Shown here: positions 44,504 through 55,156 of the stretch, piece by piece | How positions within the stretch are numbered: position 1 is the first letter of the stretch | Layout: every line of letters begins with the position of its first letter | Assembly (NCBI GenBank): GCA_033439765.1 | Contig: JAULSN010000012.1 | Location: 496,001 to 560,000 of the forward strand | Length of the DNA: 64,000 nucleotides | Direction: 5' to 3' | DNA from: Lasiosphaeria ovina | Taxonomy: Eukaryota > Ascomycota > Sordariomycetes > Sordariales > Lasiosphaeriaceae | The notes under the pieces: generated by a model | Database searches by the model: none | Told to the model about the DNA's origin: nothing | Seen by the model: the letters and a program-made list of their open reading frames with translations, nothing else | Made by a program: the position numbers and the translations under genes

Positions 44504-45272
44504 CTAACCGGAAAGCACCGACTCCGCGAACAGCTCAGCCTGCTGGCCAATGGCCAGGAGCGTATTCCACAGTTGGACGGGGTTCAGCGCGTCTGGGCCG
44601 GGGCCGGGGCAGCCACCCGCCGCCGCCGCCTCAGCTCGGACCTGGCCCTCGACGCCGGCAAGGCCCTGGGACACGGCTTGGCAGGCGCCCTCGTCGGGTA
44701 GGCACAGCAGCGTCTTCTGCAGGGCGACGAGGACCTGGAGACGCGTGACTGGGTCCTGGCGCATGAACAGCGCGCGGCCCAGGTAGCGCAGCGTGGTGAT
44801 GTGCCTGTGTGTGTTGATTGCGGTCAGTGTCTAATCTAGTTAGGTAGCTAGGTGATTATCTCGTAGTGAGGCTTTGCGAGGCAGTGGGGATCTTGTGCAG
44901 CTGGAGTGTTGTAAGGGCAGGAATGCCGAGAAGAAAGATGAATAGTCAAGAGCCAGCTAGCTGGTGCGCTACGATTGATTTAGATCTGTACCAGAGGCAC
45001 GTGTGTAGCCGACGTAACAGTGTCAAGCCGCGGAGATGGATGGTAGTTGATGCTAATCTTGAAAAAAACAATGAAAAAGAAAATACTTGCCTGATGTAAA
45101 TGACCGCGTTGAGGCGGCGGCGCCGCTCGTCACGGAGCGGCTTGGAATCTCTCCGCGCGACCCGGGGCTGTGGGACGTAGCCGGGGCGGAGGCGGGCGGG
45201 CTGGTCCAGGAACCGGATTCTCTGGCCCTCCGTAAGGCCTGCTAGTCTCTGGGCGTCGGTGATTTGTGGCAT
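44504..45272 (-). CDS. Hypothetical protein, 160 residues, with a GC-AG intron
   Basis: Exon 45091-45272 (MPQITDAQRLAGLTEGQR) and exon 44504-44804 (HITTLRYLGRALFMRQD, then VTRLQVLVALQKTLLCLP) join in frame. The 286-bp intron starts GCAAGT instead of GTAAGT and ends CACACAG; the AG|GCAAGT context is the strong form expected of GC donors. The first exon is Arg/Gln-rich and polar; the second is a helical domain with an alanine/glycine-rich loop in the middle. No signal peptide, membrane segment or known domain. The intron is long for this genome and could hide a small extra exon. Function unknown. Confidence 0.65.
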
Positions 45273-46444
45273 TTTGGACGTGGCGAGACTTGGCGGTGAG
45301 GGTGTGGTAAGATTGAAGATATGCTTATTTTTATGCGTGGATTCGTGCGATGATTGTGAGGTATGTGTGTGTGTGTGTAGGTGTGTGTGTGCGTGACTCT
45401 CTTAAAAACTTGCTATCGTGTGAGGCTAGAATCTCGACGGGGAAAGGAAGGAGATTTAGAAAAGTTTTGTGGACGAGAGTTGACCAGGTGTGAAAATTTT
45501 TCAAGGACGAGAGTTAATAAAACGGGGGCGGCCCGAGCTAGGTTTATTATCGATACGTCCTCAGGCCAACTGCATATCAAATGGAAAGGGAGAGCGTTGG
45601 TACCGGGGTACCTACCTAGCCAAGTGACATAATGGTATATATCAGACGAAAGCTCCTGGCCCCAACGCAGCTGCCCCTCTGTGACTTGCTCTCTTCCAAA
45701 GACATCCGGTGGACATTATTCATGCCATATCTGAGCCTCTGCCTCGACGGTCCTGATAATTAGACGTATTCGTTCTAGTTCAAATATTATGCTGGACATT
45801 GAAAGTGGCCGTTTGTATATCTAGGGGTCGTGAACGTGGGACTCTTGGTTTTCGTAGGGGTGATTTCAGCGGCATGCTCTGGATTCTCCTTCGCACACTT
45901 TTGTATAATGATATTACGCATCCCAGCGTGATGAGTCTTCGTCCAAAAAACCTGACCGTGCGTGAGCGCTTGGCCGGCATTACAGGCGTGGTTGTGGCAT
46001 TTGCGCGCTTGGTGATTGTTTGAGGGCCGAGCCGAGCTGCTACTCCCTTCCAAGATTTATCGTAGACTCGCTCGTTATCACCTTTGATCATGGGCTCCCA
46101 CTTAGCTCTCTATACTCTCAAATCGAATAACTATCCCCTCTTAGCACTTGTAACCCAGCGGAAAAGAAAAATGTTCATGAAACAGGTTCATTATGTTTAT
46201 TGCCTAGTCGGCGGCCGCGTTGCACAATCGCACGCAGGCCTGAGACGAGGCATGTGGATCCACATCTAGTCTAGACCACCACCTTCCTAGAAGTTTCCGC
46301 TGTGGCCCCGAAGGCTCAGGCTGGAAAGTTGCGTCACCCTCCACAGTGGTGTGATTTCGAAATCCCACAATGTTTTCTGCTTTGCCAGGTGCCGTCATAT
46401 AGCTAGTGATTTGATCAAAGTTCGTTCGACCCCCTGTAACAGCC

Positions 46445-46685
46445 CTGAAGGCCGTTATCTTCTTTATCTTCTTACACTGTGAAACATTAGCTTGTTCAAC
46501 CAGGCAGCTGGTGATGTTAATCTACCCCTTTAGGATGTGGCGTTTTGGTCCTTGCGCTCGGGAGGGTGACCCGTTTCTTGGCCTGAGCTTTCGTAGATAG
46601 CTAGATTTCTTTCCTGCAAGTCATCGGTTCCCGCCCTAAACATCATCCCTTAATATTTTCAATTGAACTGTGGAAGTCACTCCTC
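46445..46685 (+). repeat. Dispersed repeat, copy C
   Basis: The least mutated-looking copy: 'ccctgaaggccgttatc', 'gtgaaacattagcttg', 'gttaatctacccctttagg', 'gtggcgttttggtcctt' and a T/A-rich end. Same orientation as A and B. The second LTR copy is inserted about 30 bp beyond its end. Confidence 0.55.
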
Positions 46686-46713
46686 GAGCAGCCGAATTAA
46701 AGCATAAAGCATG

Positions 46714-46884
46714 TGTGGCCAGGCTAGCAGGGGTCAGGCCGGACCCCGGCCTGATGCCTCAAGCCAAGGCATAAGTAGATATGGGATACACCGGTCCAGG
46801 CCATCATTTCCACATATATATTCCGCTGTGGCCCAGATAGCTAGACTTCCTCCAAGCAATCCAGTCAATCCTTTCCTCCCAACA
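46714..46884 (+). mobile_element. 171-bp solo-LTR-like element, second copy
   Basis: It starts TGTGGCC and ends CCCAACA, flanked by the 5-bp direct repeat GCATG (46709-46713 and 46885-46889). It is nearly identical to the copy at 23099-23270 but in the opposite orientation and with a different target repeat, so the two are independent insertions. No internal retroelement sequence is next to it, so it is a solo LTR or a very short non-autonomous element. Confidence 0.85.
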
Positions 46885-47202
46885 GCATGTTTTTGAGTTG
46901 TTGCTGTGTATGCATTCGATCCCTTGAATCAGGCGGCCCTGGCAAACCGTAGTTTGCTCAACTATTACGAGAGCAACGGGACACGATACTCTAAGAACCA
47001 GAAGAAGAAGAGATTTGTGATCAGTCTTTCCTTCCTATCGTTTATACTGATATTACAATCAGAGTTTCAATTTAAAACTTGCTCTTGTGGATTGCAAACT
47101 GTCGTGCCTAAAGCACGCCAACTACGATTCTGCGACCGTGCTGGACCTCCGCTTGTACGTAGCCCTTCCATCGCTGTAGCTAGGCTTCCTGGACCAGAAT
47201 AT

Positions 47203-48947
47203 TTACGCTCTGGCACGACGAGCAATCCGGACGGTCTTTAATATTCTCGTGGCAACAACAGCCCTTTCGCCCTTTACCTTTGAACCGGCCGCCTCCGGCT
47301 CGTCCTCGGTGTTGTCCATCTGCTCTAGCAGGATCTTTGCCTGTTTCGTGAGGATTCTCAGGAACCCGTTGTCCTGCAAGTGGTCAGGGACTTCCACGGA
47401 GGGTATGACGCGCTTGGGCTTGGGCGGGGCAGCTTTCTTCTTTTCCTTCTTCTTGTCCTCATCCTTGTCGCTCTCTCCCTCATCCTTGCCCTCGCCGCCT
47501 TCCTCGTCGCTAACGGCGTCGCTATCCTCAGCCTTGGACGGATGCTCAACGACCACGGCATCGGTGGTCGAGCCGCTGTCGCTGCTGCTGGGGACCTCCT
47601 CCTCTTCCAGGTATCCGCCGTCGTCGCCGTGAGAGAGCTCCAGTAGCGAGGCCATGAACAGCTCCTGCATGTAGGCGAAGCTGAACCCCTCGGTCAGCTT
47701 GGCCACGATGTCGCAGATCTCGTCGGGGAAGTCGACGGCGTCGGGCTTGCTGGCGAACTTGCGGTGCCAGAAGCGCGCGTAGGCGGCCCGCGATGCCTCG
47801 TTGGGCACCTTGAAGTGGTACTTGCGGTCGAAGCGGCTGGGGCGCTTGGTGATGGACGCGTCGAGGCGCTCGAGGTGGTTCGTGCTGCCAATCATGAGAA
47901 TGCCCTCATTGGACTCGAGCCCGTCGACTTCGTTAAGAAAGTAGCTACGCGTCTTTTCCTCGACCAGGCTGTCGAGGTCTTCAAAGATGAGTAGGCAGGG
48001 AGCCATCTTTCGCGCGTGTGAAAAGATCTTCTCGATGGACCACTTGGCGCCGTTGCAGCTATCGAAGGATTTAACGTAGAGAGACGGAATCGGGACCGAG
48101 CGAGCAGCTAGAGAGTTGATGAGGGCCTTGATGGTGATAGTCTTGCCGTTACCCGGAACTCCATGCAGGATGATGCCACGCTTCCTAACACAGCGCAATG
48201 ATCTTGTTAGCCTCTTTCCTCCGCTACAAGGGAAGGAGAAAGCACATACCAAGGCACCGTCATGGACTTGTAGATGTCGCGGTTGTCGAAGAAATTGAGC
48301 ACGTCCTTGGTAAGGTTGTGTTTCAAGGCGGGCTCGAGAATCACGTCTTCCCAAGTCGCACCCTGAACGCTCCTCCACAGCTCATTGCTCTTGCCCCACG
48401 ACGAGTCATCAAAAACGTAGATCTCGTCGTGCAGGTCCTTGGTCCACTTGCCTGCGGCTATCAACAGCTTGTCGGTGTTGGCGTGCACGCCGCCCTTGAC
48501 CAGCTCCTCAGAGTAGGGGGCCAGGACGAAGTTCATCTTGGTATAGCGGCCGTAGGCGTCGTTGTATGCAATTGTGTAGATCAGGTAGTCGAGGCCGTCC
48601 CAGGTGTAGCGCCATTTGGAGAAGTAGATCTGGTCAGAGAGGTAGCCGTTGACGAGTTTCTTTTCGGTCCCGTCTTTGGATTTGGCTGTGTTGTAATAGG
48701 CTCGGACGCCATCGTACAGGCCGTCATCTCTGTCTTGGGCAGCGGTGGCGTGTCCGGCTTTGGCAAAGCCCATGAGATCGCACTTGCCGACTTCAACGCG
48801 GGTGGTGTGGTATTCTGGATGCGCCTCAAGGATGAGCTTGTAGGTGCTCAGCTCAACATTGGAGCGGCTGGCACCATTGAAGTCGAGCCAAGCGCCAAAC
48901 AGTTGCTTGTGGCCGCTCAGGGCGGTCGAAGGCACCGTGTCGACCAT
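47203..48947 (-). CDS. Fungal AAA-type ATPase (BCS1-like class), 2 exons
   Basis: Exons 48250-48947 and 47203-48184 join through a 65-bp intron (GTATGT, GCTAAC, TTAG) to 559 residues. The start is MVDTVPSTALSG; longer frames would begin at a non-ATG codon. The N-terminal 230 residues form a region found in this fungal class (YISKW-like 'YFSKWRYTWDGLDYL', then 'SVQGATWEDVILEP'). The AAA core has Walker A GVPGNGKT (residues 241-248), Walker B with LLIFEDLD (about 297-304), a sensor 'IGSTNHLERLD' and an arginine-finger-like 'RPSRFDRKY'. The C-terminal part is an acidic and Lys-rich low-complexity stretch, then a basic helix. No membrane segment is evident, so a mitochondrial Bcs1 role is not supported. 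Its substrate is unknown; these ATPases are common single genes in filamentous fungi. Confidence 0.88.
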
Positions 48948-50553
48948 TTCGAAGGTGGGCGAGAGGAGAAGGGTACGGCGATTTCCGTGGAAGTCAGGAA
49001 TGTACTGTGCCTCTCTGCTGGCTGAAGAGGGAGGCAATGGGTGTTGATTTGCTTGTCGCTTGTCAGTTGTCAATAGTTTAGTGAACTAGAAGTCTCGAGC
49101 TGGAAGGATGAAAAGAGGTCAAGGCCTGAGCGAGTATTTATAACCCCCAACTCAATCCCGGCCGGTAGGAATCGTGAATCCGTAGGAATCGGGTGCGCAA
49201 CCCATGTCTCTTTCCAAACGGGAGGCAGAGGCCGTGTAGCTCCCAGTCCCCGCACTCGTCGGTGTGGACGAATCCTTACCTAGCACTCAGCACCAGGCAC
49301 TCCCAGTGGAGGCCCAGTAAACGTCAGATCAGTAATTGATAAGCGGGGCCCGCAAGGCAGCAAGCCTAGGCAGCAGAGCCCAGTTTTGTTTTCCTGGGAA
49401 TTGATTGGCTCTACAAGAAGACACGGCCTCAAATGTGCCCGTGTTGGGACAGAGTTGTGCATGCATGCATCCACAAGTGGCGGGGTATGGTTCATCCAGT
49501 GCCATTCAATGACTGCCGGCCTGGCATGCACGCACACGTATCGCCACACGTTGTGCAGACTCACCAACACAAAACCAGGCCGCGCCCCAACTTGCCACGG
49601 CCTAGACCTCCAGCGTATTGCGTGGCCGCGGCTCAGCAGGCGCCTGCTGCTTTCTGCTGGCACGCAACGTCCAATCGCCGTGGGGGGATCGACCGGGGTT
49701 GGTAGGATTCTTTGCACTGCTGCAGTAAATTCAAGTGAAGCCAATAAGCCAACAAGCCTGATGTGAGCAAGTTAATGCTGATAAAGGCTGCCACAGGGCT
49801 CAAGTCAAGATATGTGTCGAGTCATATTACCTGCCTGACCAGCCAAATGAATGGTCAAGAAATCTGTGACTCGTTCTGGTCAGCGGAACCTTTGATTTTT
49901 GTGCCATGTAATAATTACATAATTTATCACCTCGACGTGTGACCCATACGAGAACATTTGCAATCATACAACATGTACCTAGATATTAACCGGGGCTCTC
50001 GAAGCAGCAGATCAAAATATCGCCTTGTCCTACTTTTGTATCTACGACTAAATCTCGCGGTCGATGGGCTGGTATTTCCAAGAGACGGAAATAGAAGATA
50101 AAGCAAAGAAAAGGATGAAGATTATAAAAATTAGGCAGTAACTACTCGTATTAACGGGGGAATATCTAGCTGATTACACTGGATAGTGGCTAGCTAAGAA
50201 TATTTGCTAGCCCTATATAGCTGTAAAAACTCGGCCCTAGGGCCTTCTTCCTTTCCTAGAAGATACCGATCTTCTCCTATATAGCCGAATGCCTTCGTTT
50301 TTCTTCCTTTGTTATAATAGACTTCTTATTTCAGTGTTAATGTGGAAGGCGGCGCTTATTTCCCAGGTGCTAGGGACCCCCAAGAGGGTACGTAAATCAA
50401 AGCTCATATAAAACGCGCTGAGCTTTGCGAGATATATAATTAAAACGTAGCCGACATAGGAATCACCGCGTAGGAGAAAGTATACCGAAGCTGAGAGGGG
50501 TGTATACGTTTACAAGTGTAGTGTAGAAAAGTGAGTCGAAAATATAAGGAAGG
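48948..50553. other. Gene-free stretch between the AAA ATPase and the Copia-like element
   Basis: 48948-49300 is the ATPase promoter and leader. 49300-49760 shows only short overlapping ORFs. 49760-50550 becomes AT-rich with no coding signal. Confidence 0.55.
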
Positions 50554-50558
50554 GAAAA

Positions 50559-50792
50559 TGTTGGAATAGCGATATTGGTGACCGCACACTAGCGGAGGTC
50601 GCGTGACCGCGCACGTGTAAAGGCACGTGCCGCGCGCAGACCTCCCGCCCGCACACACAAAACTCCGGTCGCCCTAGAACCCAGTTTAGTTCCTTAGACA
50701 GACAGAATAGAACCAACATTGCACCCCCCCCAACGGTAGATCTACCACCCTTAGACCTGTAGGATCCCTACGTGGTTTGAGAACCACGAACA
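50559..50792 (+). repeat. 5' LTR of the Copia-like element
   Basis: 234 bp, TG...CA ends, with a run of eight C near its 3' part. Matches 53135-53368 without a visible difference. Confidence 0.92.
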
Positions 50793-51172
50793 CTGATCAG
50801 TGAGTGGTCAAACACTCACAGAGAAGCAACGTGAAGAGACGAGATCGTGCTACCGACGTACGCGCACCGAACTTTCGAGGGAGGTGCGAAAGTGCGTGCG
50901 ACAGCATCTCGTACTACTGCCTAGACGGAGCCCTTCTTTGAACTTTCGAGGAAAGAGAAGGATCTCTATCTAGAAGAATAAAGGAACTAAGCGTACAGCG
51001 ACGTTCACGGCCATAGGTCGGGAGCGACGTACGTACAACTGGAACCTGCATTGCACGCCACTGTGCAACCCCGCCACACCCACTAAACTCCCCCACATAC
51101 ACCCCGGTCGCACGATCGCGACCAATCACCAATAACTTCATTAATATCATCGACACCCCGCTATCGCCGAAG

Positions 51173-52588
51173 ATGGCATCAGCCTCGGGCGTGGGAAAAG
51201 GCCCGAATAAGGGCAACGACTCGTACGAAGATATCTGGGAGAAGAGTAACATCCCAGGTACGGTATGGAAGGCGAATATCGACTGGGACCTCTGGGACGA
51301 GGCTCAGACCCCAGATATTGCCCAACCCCTTCAAGATAAGGAAGCCACAACTTACTTCGTACGTACGATGATGGAGATCATTTGGTTCTCTCCATCCAAG
51401 GAAGACATCCAAGCATCCTTCCGCGAAGATTTTGAGGGATGGACGACCGTACAATTCGACCAAGTCAATCGTACGTTCAGAAAAGAAATGATTACGATCG
51501 CCGAGAAGCACGGTGTCCCAGTTACCGGCAAGACAATCTCAGAGCAGATTATGAGCATCATGGGATTAGTTCCCCCGCCCAAGCGGACCGTACGGAGGAC
51601 TCTACCGCCACCGGATCCACGGCGCTCTCAGTCCCGCGGAATACAGGAACTTGATAAGGCAGGATTGCCGATCCCACCAAAGAAAGGCGTACGGATTACC
51701 GGCGCCCGAATCTCGGACCAACTCATGAACATTATGGAGGCGGCACTCCCAGAGCCTGATCTTCTACAGCCCCCTCCACCACCACCGCCGAAGGTGACGA
51801 TGATACTTCCCCAAATCATGAACATTATAGAGGCGGCACTCCCAGAGCCTGATCTTCTATAGCCCCCTCTACTACCACCGCCGAAAGTGACGATAGCACT
51901 TCCATACTACTTAACGCCCGGAGGAGAGGGTCTAAGAGGATCACCGACTCTAACCCTATCGAAGGTCACCGTATTTAGTAAGTCGTGGAAGTCATCGCGT
52001 AACTACACTGGCCGACCGTACGACATCCTCTACGACAAGGCCAAGCACTTCGTTAGTATCTACCAGCGATTGGAGATCCCGGAGGATATATACTTCGTAG
52101 TCTTCCCGGAGATCCTATCCGATCGTACGGAGGACTACTACCTCTCGTATATTAGTCCGGACAAGCGTTGGAACGAGGTATACGTTATGCTAGATACGTA
52201 CTTCAATACTACGAGACCACCGGAGGGAACGGTACTCTGGATCCGAAGGCCACTCTATAGACTGGCAGAGTCAGGAGTATATTGGTTTAAGACGTACGCC
52301 CAGCACTATATCGAGAAGCTAGGTATACGTACGTCGACGAAGGAGGAAGCCAAGCTTGAAGAAGCAGGGCTGAAGGCCAAGCCGAAGTCGTACCTTACGT
52401 ACGATACCCAGATCGAGTTCAACGGATACCGGATCCAACTTCAAGGATACGAGATCACCGTTAAGCAGAAGGGTCAGGCCAAGCAACTAAGCTTGATCAA
52501 CCCGAAGGACAAGGACGCACCCCAGCAGTATATCTCCCAGCGAGCGCGCGGAGCGTACATTACTAGTATCTACCAACCTGCCTGGTAG
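51173..52588 (+). pseudogene. Fused gag / RT-remnant frame of the Copia-like element
   Basis: One frame runs from ATG at 51173 to TAG at 52586 with a single internal TAG at 51860-51862. The first part (EDIWEKSNIPGTVWKAN) and a later section (AKHFVSIYQRLEIPEDIYF, WNEVYVMLDTYFN) look like gag. Then 'TVLWIRRPLYRLAESGVYW' is the conserved Copia RT region that normally lies far downstream, and 'QRARGAYITSIYQP' matches the RT C-terminal end. Protease, integrase and the catalytic half of RT are missing, so the element depended on another copy for mobility. A 93-bp in-frame tandem duplication (units from 51724 and 51817) has its second unit changed mostly by C-to-T and G-to-A, which also makes the stop. 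Gag may still be made to 51862. Confidence 0.8.
51724..51909 (+). repeat. 93-bp in-frame tandem duplication with RIP-type differences
   Basis: Units start at 51724 and 51817. Unit two differs at about eight to ten sites. Six are C-to-T or G-to-A relative to unit one, most in CpA or its complement TpG; one of them turns CAG into TAG. Confidence 0.85.
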
Positions 52589-53134
52589 AGGACGGTAAGA
52601 TTACCGTACGAATCGAGGCATTCGTAGATAGATTGGAGAGGAAGGAGGAGGACGAGAGAGGGAGAAGAGCCCACCATATACCAACATATCACGACGGCCA
52701 CAACACCAGCACAGATTCACCAAAGAAGGCATTAAGGTAGCGAAGTCTTCGGCGTTCACACGTACCTCGGTGTCGACCGAGGGCATCGCGGCGATACGAC
52801 GCTCGTCGTCCTAGGTACGAGTTAACTTATCGTACGACAAAAGAAAGAGTCCCGAGGGTATCGTACGTTAATGGCCGGGCGGCCAGCCTCGAGAGGGCAA
52901 GGCCCAGACCTACTGCCCCTTCCGTACGGACCTCGAACTCAATCTCGTCGTCGTACAAGGTAAATAATAATCCGATGAAGAAGTATACCGAGAGTACGAT
53001 CACGTCAAGCAAACCACGGAAATAGGTCATTTCGAGAGGGACTCATCTCCGAGTTATATGAGAGAGATGAGAAGGCGTTGTCTACGATAGGAAGGAAGAC
53101 CGGAGACGTGCGGTCACAAAAGAAGAGTTGCCAG

Positions 53135-53368
53135 TGTTGGAATAGCGATATTGGTGACCGCACACTAGCGGAGGTCGCGTGACCGCGCACGTGTAAAGGC
53201 ACGTGCCGCGCGCAGACCTCCCGCCCGCACACACAAAACTCCGGTCGCCCTAGAACCCAGTTTAGTTCCTTAGACAGACAGAATAGAACCAACATTGCAC
53301 CCCCCCCAACGGTAGATCTACCACCCTTAGACCTGTAGGATCCCTACGTGGTTTGAGAACCACGAACA
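53135..53368 (+). repeat. 3' LTR of the Copia-like element
   Basis: 234 bp, matching the 5' LTR; followed directly by the GAAAA target repeat. Confidence 0.92.
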
Positions 53369-53373
53369 GAAAA

Positions 53374-55156
53374 ACTTAAAAAAAAAAAAGCTCAGTTGGT
53401 CGGGTTGAGGGTCGGGAATCTTTACTCACTTTTTGGTTTTTATATTTTTTTTTTGCGTCGATTTCTTCTCTCCCCTGCACCACACAACCCCAAACTGGGA
53501 ATTCCAAAGACCTGTAACCAAGAACTGGCGTGCTATGCTAGGGGGCTTAGGCAATGATCGAAGGTAACTGCGGTCCAAGGCCAGTGACGGGACTCGAACA
53601 CGAGGGTACTGTACAAGAACTGTTGATTTTTTTGGGTTTCTGGAATCAAATTAGCTACGACTTTTTGGGTGCGAGAGCGATGACCGCTCGACTCAACCAC
53701 TGTGCTTTTTTTCATCTCTGTTGCAAAGGGGAGGCGGTTTCCCACCTATATGCCCAATGCGCCCATCCTTGCCCCCTAGCTCCTACCCCAGGACAAGGTC
53801 CCTAGAAGACTAGCCCGCTAGCAGCCACACCATTCACGTCAGCCACGCCGGCGTGCCAACCCTCTAGGCCACAGCTTACCCTCTTAAGACTCATTCTTCT
53901 TCACGCTCCCCATCCCAAGGTCCTGCCCCTCTTGATAACCGAAGCATACGACCTGGTTCACCGCGCCAATTATCTCACATTCTTCCGATATGGGCCCCTG
54001 GCGCGCACGTCTCGTGAACAGACCCGACAGAACTATCCAACGTTATCAGTCCAAGTTGCGCTTGGCTTGCCCCGGGCTACCATCGGTATTTCGTTTCGCT
54101 GCCACCGTCTAAATCGTCCACAAAAAGTTTTCCGGGTCACCTGTTTGCCCACGTCTTCCCCCCGGCATCATTGCCACTGTCCATTTATTTTTCTTCCGAA
54201 TTAGATCTGGACGTCACTTCAATGCTCGCCAGTGAGCACTTGTGCTATATGAATATTCAAGTACATCCTCAATTCTTCCCAGGGATCAACTGTTTACTAT
54301 ACTGAGACAAGTAACGTGACTGTCACGCCAGCCGCAGATATCGCTACCTGCGATGCTATCACAACATCGTCGACCAAAACTACCATGAAACGCCCAGGGC
54401 CTCTCCATCGAGGCCGTCGCGTCCACCCCCGAAAAACGGCAACAAGAAACCAAACGGCTCTGTGCATCCTGAGACGAAGAACAGCCCAGCACCCGAACTT
54501 GCTGGTAGTTGGTTTTGACCGAGCCAGCTGCAGTATCATCTGCCGGCCTGTACCGTAGAGCGACGAAACCGAGCTGTCGGACGGTCTAGCCTGCCGCCGG
54601 TGTCAGACGACGCGATTTCGACTTTCTCTTTCTGCTTCTGCGCTGCCATTGCAGCGGCAGCCAAGCCGCAAACATGGAGACTGGCCCCGCCGCCACTCGC
54701 AGCGGCGGCCCAGCCGGAGTGGGAATAGCTACCTAGGCACTGTGACGGCGTTGTTCGCCAGCTTCGCGAGTTCTCTCGGGGTGAGTCTATCATCGCTGAT
54801 GCTTGTGACTATCGTCACATGAGAACCAGAATCTAACCTATTCAAATGCCAGCACAGGTCCAGCCTGGCCGCCAATAGCAAAAACCCAGTTTCAAAGACG
54901 AAGCGTCCGGAGCGTGTGGTGGGCCCCTGGTGTGGACGCGGGCGCTGAAGGCCTTCGATAGGCCAGGTCAAGAAGGTGGATGTCGTTGTCAAGACCGAGC
55001 AATGAGTTGGCTGGAATTTGGTGCTGGGGGGATCTCTGGCGGTTGCCGTTGCACCTATGGTGGACTCTCAAGTAATTGTACCTTACTGTAAAAAAAAAAA
55101 AAAAAACCATGTTTGATTACACAAATATTGCTTAATGAACTTCAACGACCCTCCTT
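53374..55156. other. Gene-free stretch with a tRNA-like remnant
   Basis: 53374-53460 has long A and T runs. On the minus strand, 53560-53715 holds a B-box-like TGTTCGAGTCC and, about 95 bases before it, an A-box-like GGTTGAGTCGAGCGG, which together look like a degenerate tRNA or tRNA-derived SINE; stems do not pair well. 53720-55150 has no credible gene, and a 16-base poly(A) tract at 55091-55106. Confidence 0.45.

Larger units (their letters stand above)
45273..47202. other. Gene-free stretch with repeats
   Basis: 45361-45393 is an imperfect GT repeat in the promoter of the 160-residue gene. 45400-46430 shows nothing firm. 46445-46685 is dispersed repeat copy C and 46714-46884 the LTR copy. 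46890-47200 is the 3' flank of the AAA ATPase gene. Confidence 0.5.
50559..53368 (+). mobile_element. Non-autonomous Copia-like LTR retrotransposon, 2.8 kb
   Basis: Two 234-bp LTRs (50559-50792 and 53135-53368) appear identical by eye; each starts TGTTGG and ends GAACA. The 5-bp direct repeat GAAAA flanks the unit (50554-50558 and 53369-53373). The internal 2.3 kb holds a gag-like frame and the end of a reverse transcriptase domain, with protease, integrase and most of RT absent. Identical LTRs and an intact target duplication indicate a recent insertion. Confidence 0.92.

Noticed and set aside
50559..50718. A shorter 160-bp LTR ending at CCAACA
   Set aside because: The direct repeat continues 74 bp further to GAACA in both copies, and only the 234-bp reading gives a matching GAAAA target duplication.
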